NCBI RefSeq assembly: GCF_014851815.1
Contig: NZ_JACVAJ010000002.1
Coordinates: forward strand, 1,240,001 to 1,304,000
From: Pseudoxanthomonas sp. PXM01
Lineage (GTDB): Bacteria; Pseudomonadota; Gammaproteobacteria; Xanthomonadales; Xanthomonadaceae
DNA length: 64,000 nt
Reading direction: 5' to 3'
Positions 58,355-64,000 of the stretch are shown here, in pieces. Both the position numbers and the translations under genes were made by a program. The notes below the pieces were generated by a model that searched no databases, was not told the DNA's origin, and worked only from the letters and a program-made list of their open reading frames with translations. The stretch's first letter is position 1. The number at the start of each line of letters is the position of its first letter.

Positions 58355-60028
58355 ATGCTGAAGCGATGTGCCATGGCGCTGGTGATGGCGCTGTCGATGA
58401 CCTCGGCCCGGGCGGGCGACGCCGTATTCCGCGAGGTGCGCTATGCCGGCGACGACGGCGGTCCGCCGGTCGGCGCGACGCAGTACCGCAATCCGGTGGT
58501 GGCAGGCTTCTATCCGGATCCCTCGGCGATCCGCGTCGGCGACGACTTCTATCTCGTTACCTCGACCTTCGGCTATTTCCCCGGCCTGCCGGTCTTCCAC
58601 AGCACCGATCTCGTCTCGTGGACGCAGGTCGGCAACGCGATCCATCGCCCTGGACAGATCGACTATGGCGACAAGGAAGAACTGACCCGCGGCCTGTTCG
58701 CCGCCACGCTGGCGCACCACGACGGCACGTTCTACATCGCCAACACGTGCTTCTATTGCGACCGCGGCAACTTCGTCGTCACCGCGAAGGATCCGGCCGG
58801 GCCGTGGTCGGACCCGGTCTGGCTCGGCGTCAGCGGCATCGATCCGTCGCTGTTCTTCGACGACGACGGCAGCGCGTGGGTGGTGCACAACGACGTGCCC
58901 GACGGTACGCTGCGCTACGACGGCCATCGCGCGATCTGGCTGCAGCGTTTCGATTTCGCCAAGCGGGAACGGATCGGCCAGCGCATCCTGCTGGTGGACG
59001 GCGGCGCCGACCCGGCGACGAACCCCGAGCATGTCGAAGGCCCGCATGTCTTCAAGCACGAAGGCTGGTACTACCTGACCGCAGCCGAGGGCGGCACCGG
59101 CGAACAGCATGCGCAGATGGTGTGGCGCAGCCGCGCGCTGACCGGCCCCTACCAGCCCTCGCCGTCCAATCCGTCGCTGACGCAGCGCGACCTGGACCCG
59201 ACGCGCGCCGACCCGGTGACCTCCACCGGCCACGCGCAGTTCGTGAAGCTCAAGGACGGCACGTGGTGGGCGGCGTTCCTCGCCACGCGGCCGTATCGCG
59301 GCAACCAGTACAACCTGGGGCGCGAGACGTTCCTGCTGCCGGTCGCATGGAAGGATGGCTGGCCGGTGATCCTGCCGCGCGGCGAGCGCGTGCCGATGGT
59401 CGTGCAGCGACCGGACCTGCCGCGCAATCCGCAACCGCTGCCGACCAGCGGACCGATCGCCTGGACCGAACGCTTCGATGCCGCATCACTGCCGTTGTCG
59501 TGGATGACGCTGCATCCACCAAAGACGACGTGGTACTCCACCGGCGCACGGGGACTGACGCTGACGCCCGGCACGATGCCGCTCGGCGCCTTCGGCACCG
59601 CGCCGGGCCAGCCGGCCTACGTCGCGCATCGCCTGCAGCACCACAAGGCGACGCTGGAAACCACGCTCGCGGCGTTCGATCCTGCGGTCGGCGAACTCGC
59701 CGGCCTCGCCCTGCTGCAGAACGAGTACGGCCACTACGTGCTCGGCGTCGAACGCGATGCGCAAGGCCTGGCGGTGTCGCTGTACCGGCGCAGCGGACGC
59801 GATGGCGCGAAGGAAGGCGATCGGCTCGCACGCCTTCCGCTGAATGCCGGACATGGCCCCGTCTCGTTGCGCTTCCGGCTCGACGGCCCGCGCCTTGACG
59901 CGGAATACGCGCTCGCGACCGGCGACTGGAAGACCGTCGCCTCCGGCCTGGATGCCAGCCTGCTGAGCGTGGAAACGGCGGGCGGCTTCATCGGCAATAC
60001 CTTCGGCCCTTACGCACTGCGTCGCTGA
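58355..60028 (+). CDS. GH43 arabinofuranosidase/xylosidase 1
   Basis: Glycoside hydrolase family 43 enzyme of 557 residues with a signal peptide ending ARA. The five-bladed propeller shows the three catalytic acids: Asp in YPDPSAIRVGDDFY, Asp in GIDPSLFFDDDG and Glu in VEGPHVFKHEGWYY. A beta-sandwich C-terminal domain (about 365-557) follows, as in GH43 members acting on xylose/arabinose side chains. GAGGAGGACAGG precedes the ATG. In plant xyloglucan some side chains carry arabinose, which such enzymes remove; the exact linkage is not readable. Confidence 0.86.
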   Translation: MLKRCAMALVMALSMTSARAGDAVFREVRYAGDDGGPPVGATQYRNPVVAGFYPDPSAIRVGDDFYLVTSTFGYFPGLPVFHSTDLVSWTQVGNAIHRPGQIDYGDKEELTRGLFAATLAHHDGTFYIANTCFYCDRGNFVVTAKDPAGPWSDPVWLGVSGIDPSLFFDDDGSAWVVHNDVPDGTLRYDGHRAIWLQRFDFAKRERIGQRILLVDGGADPATNPEHVEGPHVFKHEGWYYLTAAEGGTGEQHAQMVWRSRALTGPYQPSPSNPSLTQRDLDPTRADPVTSTGHAQFVKLKDGTWWAAFLATRPYRGNQYNLGRETFLLPVAWKDGWPVILPRGERVPMVVQRPDLPRNPQPLPTSGPIAWTERFDAASLPLSWMTLHPPKTTWYSTGARGLTLTPGTMPLGAFGTAPGQPAYVAHRLQHHKATLETTLAAFDPAVGELAGLALLQNEYGHYVLGVERDAQGLAVSLYRRSGRDGAKEGDRLARLPLNAGHGPVSLRFRLDGPRLDAEYALATGDWKTVASGLDASLLSVETAGGFIGNTFGPYALRR

Positions 60029-60047
60029 CCGCGGCCCCGGAGTCGAC

Positions 60048-61658
60048 ATGCCAGGCACCTCGCGTCGCGCCCTGTTCAAGGCCGGCCTCGCCGGTCTCGC
60101 CACCTGGCCGCTGTCATCGCGCGCGTCGGCGACCACCGCCTGCGCGCCCGCACCGTCGCCGCATGCAACCGGTATCGAAGGCCAGCGCAAGGCCGATCTC
60201 GGCGACGGCACCTACCTCAATCCCATCGTCGCCGGCGATCGCCCCGATCCCACAATCCTCAAGGATGGCGACGACTACTACATGACGTTCTCGTCGTTCG
60301 ACGCCTATCCCGGCCTGGTGATCTGGCATTCGACCGACCTGGTCAACTGGACGCCGATCGGGCCGGCGCTGCATACGAATGTCGGCACGGTGTGGGCCGT
60401 CGACCTGTGCAAGCACGGCGATCGCTACTTCATCTACCTGCCGACGCTCGCACCGGGCGGCGCATGGAAGATCCACGCGATCTGGGCCGACGACATCCGC
60501 GGACCCTGGAGCGCACCGGTCGACCTGCGCATCGACGGCTGCATCGATCCCGGCCATGCGGTCGGCGAAGACGGCAAGCGCTACCTGTTCGTCAACGGCA
60601 TCCGCAAGGTGCGGCTGCGCGACGACGGCTTGGCGACCGACGGCACGCTCGAGCATGCGTACAGCCCGTGGCGCTATCCCGACGACTGGATCACCGAGAA
60701 CTTCGCGCCGGAAGGCCCCAAGCTGACGCGGCGAGGCGACTGGTTCTATTTGGTCACCGCGGTCGGCGGCACTGCCGGTCCGGTCACCGGCCACATGGTG
60801 ATTGCGGCACGTTCGCGCTCGATCCATGGACCGTGGGAACACTGTCCGCACAACCCGCTCGTGCGCACGCACGACGCCTCGGAACCGTGGTGGTCGCGCG
60901 GGCACGCGACGCTGGTCGAAGGCCCTGCTGGCGGGTGGTGGATGGTCTACCACGGCTACGAGAACGGCTATCGCACACTCGGCCGGCAAACCTTGCTTGA
61001 GCCGATCGAATGGACAGACGACCGCTGGTTCCGCGCGCGCGGCGGCGATCTGTCGCGCCCGTTGCCTGTTCCACGCGGTGGCAAAGCAAGCATCACCGGC
61101 ACTGCACTGTCGGATGATTTCTCCATCGACCGGTTCGGCGCGCAATGGGCTTTCCACGCGCCACGACGGGACGAGATGCAGCGCGTCCGCTACGGCGACA
61201 AGGCCTTGCATGTGGCCGGTGCCGGCACTTCGCCCGCCGATGGCAGCGTGCTGGCTTGTATCGTCGGCGACCGTGCTTATCAGGCCGAAGTCACGCTGAC
61301 GCTGGTCGATGGCGGCGAAGGTGGCCTGCTGCTGTTCTACAACCCGAAGGCCTTCGTCGGCCTCGGCTTCACCGCGGACGGGTTGCGCGTGTTCCAGTAC
61401 GCGGAGGAGCAGACCTGGGCACGGCAGGCGCTGCCGACGCGACGGGTCCGCCTGCGCCTGACCTACGACCACCACGTGGTGACCTGGCATCACTCGCACG
61501 ACGACGGCCGCACCTGGACGCGACTGGATACGCGGATGGAAGTGTCGGGCCTGCACCACAACGTGTTCGGCGGCTTCCTCAGCCTGCGCGTCGCGCTCTA
61601 CAGCGCAGGCACGGGCTCGGTGGCGTTCAGCGACTTCCGCTATCGCGCGCTCGGCTGA
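60048..61658 (+). CDS. GH43 arabinofuranosidase/xylosidase 2, Tat-exported
   Basis: Second family 43 enzyme, 536 residues, with a twin-arginine signal (R6-R7 in SRRALFKAG). Catalytic residues lie in DRPDPTILKDGDDYY, GCIDPGHAVGEDG and APEGPKLTRRGDWFY. A C-terminal beta-sandwich of about 180 residues follows. It differs clearly from its neighbour at 58355 in sequence and export route, so the two probably have different linkage preferences. It starts 19 bases after the first GH43 gene and ends 9 bases from the convergent cydX. Confidence 0.85.
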   Translation: MPGTSRRALFKAGLAGLATWPLSSRASATTACAPAPSPHATGIEGQRKADLGDGTYLNPIVAGDRPDPTILKDGDDYYMTFSSFDAYPGLVIWHSTDLVNWTPIGPALHTNVGTVWAVDLCKHGDRYFIYLPTLAPGGAWKIHAIWADDIRGPWSAPVDLRIDGCIDPGHAVGEDGKRYLFVNGIRKVRLRDDGLATDGTLEHAYSPWRYPDDWITENFAPEGPKLTRRGDWFYLVTAVGGTAGPVTGHMVIAARSRSIHGPWEHCPHNPLVRTHDASEPWWSRGHATLVEGPAGGWWMVYHGYENGYRTLGRQTLLEPIEWTDDRWFRARGGDLSRPLPVPRGGKASITGTALSDDFSIDRFGAQWAFHAPRRDEMQRVRYGDKALHVAGAGTSPADGSVLACIVGDRAYQAEVTLTLVDGGEGGLLLFYNPKAFVGLGFTADGLRVFQYAEEQTWARQALPTRRVRLRLTYDHHVVTWHHSHDDGRTWTRLDTRMEVSGLHHNVFGGFLSLRVALYSAGTGSVAFSDFRYRALG

Positions 61659-61667
61659 TGCGCAGCG

Positions 61668-61784
61668 CTAGGTGCCGCGATCATCACGGTCGCGGTCGTT
61701 CTCGCGCATCTCGTACCACATGCCGTTGAGGATGGCGAAGCTCGCCGCCAGTCCGGCGCCCAGGATCCAGCTGAAGTACCACAT
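61668..61784 (-). CDS. cydX: CydX, small subunit of cytochrome bd oxidase
   Basis: A 38-residue membrane peptide starting MWYFSWILGAGLAASFAILN, then MWYE and a charged tail (RENDRDRDDRGT). This is the canonical CydX pattern; the subunit stabilises the haem centres of CydAB. It begins 11 bases after the cydB stop in the same operon. Too short for most gene callers. Confidence 0.92.
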   Translation of the reverse strand: MWYFSWILGAGLAASFAILNGMWYEMRENDRDRDDRGT

Positions 61785-61795
61785 GGTCGTGCTCC

Positions 61796-62944
61796 TCAAT
61801 ACGCGTTGTGGTTCTGTTCCATGCTTTCCGGACTGACCTTGCCGCGCAGCACGCGGTACACCCACGAGGTGTAAAGCAGGATCAGCGGCAGGAAGATGCA
61901 GGTGGCCACCAGCATCACGAACAGCGTCATGTGGCTGGACGAGGCATCCCACAGCGTCAGGCTCGACGCAGGATGCGTCGAGGACGGCAGCAGGAACGGG
62001 AACACCGCCAGCCCCTCGGTCAGGATGATCGACGCGATGGCCAGCGCCGACGCCAGGAACGCCGCCATGCCGCGGCCGCCGCGCAGCAGCCAGGCGGCTG
62101 CCAGCGCACCGGCCACGCCGAGCACCGGGAAGATCCACGTCCACGGCATGGCCTGGTAGTTGGCCATCCAGCCGCCACGCGTGCTGGCCACCTGCTTGAA
62201 CAGCGGATTGGAGGCGGCGTCGGTCACGGATGCCCCCACCACGGCATAGCCGTCCACGCCGAGGGCCAGCCAGACGCCGGCCAGCACGAACAGCACGGCG
62301 GTCGCCAGCGCCGCCACGCTGCCGAAACGCCGCGCCCGCAATGCAACGGGCCCGTCGGTCTTGATCACCAGCATGCTGGCGCCGTGGGCCACCAGCATCG
62401 CCACGCTGACCAGGCCGCACAGCACCGCGAAGGGCGACAGCAGCGCGAAGAATCCGCCGGCGTAATGGATGCGCAGGGTGTCATCGAAATGGAACGGCAC
62501 GCCCAGCAGCACGTTGCCCATCGCCACGCCGAACACCAGCGCGGGCACGAAGCCGCCGACGAACAGCGCCCAGTCCCACGCGGCACGCCAGCGCGGATCT
62601 TCCACCTTGCTGCGGAACTTGAAACCGACCGGCCGCAGGATCAGCGCGAACAGGATCAGGAACATCGCCAGGTAGAAGCCCGAGAAGCTGACCGCGTACA
62701 GCGCCGGGAAGGCCGCGAAGATCGCGCCTCCGCCGAGGATCAGCCAGACCTGGTTGCCTTCCCAGACCGGCCCGACGACGTTGAGCACCAGCCGGCGCTC
62801 GGCGTCGGTGCGCGCCACCGCCGGCAGCAGCGTGCCGATGCCGAGGTCGAAGCCGTCCATCACCGCGAAGCCGATCAGCAGGATGCCCAGCAGCAGCCAC
62901 CAGATCAGGCGCAGGGTCGCGTAGTCGAGGGGAATCGTGTCCAT
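61796..62944 (-). CDS. cydB: Cytochrome bd ubiquinol oxidase subunit II
   Basis: Inner-membrane subunit of the high-affinity quinol oxidase, 382 residues with eight to nine helices. It opens with [25 protein letters not shown], followed by [26 protein letters not shown], the CydB hallmarks. The ending includes [11 protein letters not shown]. It follows cydA by 12 bases and precedes cydX. It allows respiration at low oxygen, fitting the FNR/denitrification genes elsewhere in the window. Confidence 0.95.
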   Translation of the reverse strand: MDTIPLDYATLRLIWWLLLGILLIGFAVMDGFDLGIGTLLPAVARTDAERRLVLNVVGPVWEGNQVWLILGGGAIFAAFPALYAVSFSGFYLAMFLILFALILRPVGFKFRSKVEDPRWRAAWDWALFVGGFVPALVFGVAMGNVLLGVPFHFDDTLRIHYAGGFFALLSPFAVLCGLVSVAMLVAHGASMLVIKTDGPVALRARRFGSVAALATAVLFVLAGVWLALGVDGYAVVGASVTDAASNPLFKQVASTRGGWMANYQAMPWTWIFPVLGVAGALAAAWLLRGGRGMAAFLASALAIASIILTEGLAVFPFLLPSSTHPASSLTLWDASSSHMTLFVMLVATCIFLPLILLYTSWVYRVLRGKVSPESMEQNHNAY

Positions 62945-62956
62945 GTCGTCCTCCTG

Positions 62957-64000
62957 TCAGGCTTCGGTCGCGGAAGCGGGTGCCAGCGGCACGCCATCGC
63001 GGTCTGCCCGGTGTTCGCCACCGGGCACGTCGTCCGGTCCCTTCAGGATCGTCTTGCGCAGCAGGTACACATCGATGACGGCCAGCGTCGTGTACACGAG
63101 CACGAAACCCGTCAGCGAAATGACGACCTGGTGCAGCTGCAACCCCGATGCGGCCATGAACGTCGGCAGCACGCCGTCGATGGCCCAGGGCTGCCGCCCG
63201 TACTCGGCGATCAGCCAGCCCGCCTCGATCGCCAGCCACGGGAGCGGCAGGCTGTAGAGCGCGAGCTTGAGGAACCAGCGGTATCGGTCCAGCTTCTGCA
63301 CCGTCGCCAGCCAGAACGCCAGCGCGAAGAAGGCGATGAAATAGAAGCCGATGCCCGCCATCAGGCGGAAGCTCCAGAACAGCGGCGCCACGTGCGGAAT
63401 GGTGTCGGCGGCGGCGCGTGCGATCTCCTGCTCGGAGGCGTTGAGGATATCCTCGCGATAACGCTTCAGCAGCAGCGCATAGCCCATGTCGCGCCAGTGC
63501 TCGTCGAAGGCCGCCTTGGCCTGCGCGTCCGTGCGGTCGGCGCGCAGCTGCTGCAGCGCCGCGTAGGCCAGCTGCCCGTTGCGGACGCGCACCTCCGCGC
63601 GTTCGACCAGTTCGCCGATGCCCGGGATCTCGGTGTTGAACGAGCGCGTGCCGATGAGTCCCATGACCCACGGAACGTGCACCGCGTAATCGTTCGCGCG
63701 ACCCTCCTGGTCGGGAATCGCGAAGACGGTGAAGCCCGCCGGTGCCGGCTCGGTTTCCCACATCGCCTCGATCGCGGCCAGCTTCATCTTCTGGTTCTCG
63801 CCGGCCACGTAACCGCTCTCGTCGCCCAGCACCACCACCGACAGCGCCGCCGCCAGGCCGAAGCTGGCCGCCACCGCCATCGAACGCTTGGCCAGGTCGG
63901 CATGCCGCCCGCGCAGCAGGTAGAACGCGCTGATCGACATCACGAAGACCGCGCCGAGCAGGTAGCCCGCGCTGACCGTGTGCACGAACTTGGCCTGCGC
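62957..64000 (-). CDS. cydA: Cytochrome bd ubiquinol oxidase subunit I (5' end outside window)
   Basis: C-terminal 347 residues or so of CydA, which carries haems b558, b595 and d. Visible features include HTVSAGYLLGAVFVMSISAFYLLRGR, the FAIPDQEGRANDYAV and VPWVMGLIGTRS quinol-loop region, FWSFRLMAGIGFYF with the conserved Arg/Met helix, and IAEYGRQPWAIDGVLPT. The start lies beyond the right edge, so its promoter cannot be examined. First gene of cydABX. Confidence 0.94.
   Translation of the reverse strand, partial: AQAKFVHTVSAGYLLGAVFVMSISAFYLLRGRHADLAKRSMAVAASFGLAAALSVVVLGDESGYVAGENQKMKLAAIEAMWETEPAPAGFTVFAIPDQEGRANDYAVHVPWVMGLIGTRSFNTEIPGIGELVERAEVRVRNGQLAYAALQQLRADRTDAQAKAAFDEHWRDMGYALLLKRYREDILNASEQEIARAAADTIPHVAPLFWSFRLMAGIGFYFIAFFALAFWLATVQKLDRYRWFLKLALYSLPLPWLAIEAGWLIAEYGRQPWAIDGVLPTFMAASGLQLHQVVISLTGFVLVYTTLAVIDVYLLRKTILKGPDDVPGGEHRADRDGVPLAPASATEA

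Noticed and set aside
1..64000. tRNA genes, CRISPR arrays, insertion sequences, integron attC sites
   Set aside because: Looked for cloverleaf-like segments, regularly spaced repeats, transposase or integrase motifs; none could be supported, including around the AadA-type gene.

Overview
The window is GC-rich, densely packed bacterial chromosome. The gene content points to the Xanthomonadaceae/Lysobacteraceae (Pseudoxanthomonas-, Lysobacter- or Luteimonas-like): several TonB-dependent receptors of the Xanthomonas/Caulobacter type, a Xanthomonas-style xyloglucan locus, an FNR-controlled denitrification cluster and a CydABX oxidase. The genus assignment is inference. No tRNA, rRNA, insertion sequence, phage or CRISPR array was seen.

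Region 1 (1-19560) is an anaerobic respiration block. On the minus strand moeA and mobA make and nucleotidylate the molybdenum cofactor, followed by napE and napF of a periplasmic nitrate reductase operon that runs off the left edge. Divergent to them are hemN and an oxygen-sensing fnr. Then come quinol-type nitric oxide reductase norB, a non-denitrification insert of about 3 kb (an AadA-type aminoglycoside adenylyltransferase with an extra N-terminal domain plus four unknown genes), an nnrS operon, an outer-membrane copper receptor (oprC/nosA type), and nirK-nirV-sco-azurin. Palindromic FNR boxes sit upstream of hemN, norB, a small CCGGC protein, nnrS, oprC and nirK. Nitrate-to-nitrite, nitrite-to-NO and NO-to-N2O steps are all represented; no nos gene is in view.

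Region 2 (19587-29593) holds two parallel iron-uptake operons on the minus strand. Each has a TonB-dependent receptor, two small membrane proteins and a large PepSY membrane protein. The right-hand one also encodes a periplasmic serine esterase and has a Fur box next to an FNR-type box.

Region 3 (29643-52439) is a xyloglucan utilisation locus, all minus strand and tightly packed: TonB receptor, GH74 xyloglucanase, CE20-like acetylesterase, GH35, GH31, GH95, xylulokinase, xylose isomerase, MFS sugar porter, GH3 and a sodium/sugar symporter. These enzymes would import and strip xyloglucan oligosaccharides and feed xylose into the pentose phosphate pathway.

Region 4 (52726-61658) starts with a LysR regulator divergent from an operon for oxidative (De Ley-Doudoroff type) galactose breakdown: SDR dehydrogenase, KDPGal aldolase, galactonate dehydratase, lactonase and KDGal kinase, then two GH43 glycosidases. 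It would consume the galactose and arabinose released in region 3. Region 5 (61668-64000) is cydA (partial), cydB and cydX on the minus strand, a high-affinity bd-type oxidase that fits the low-oxygen theme.
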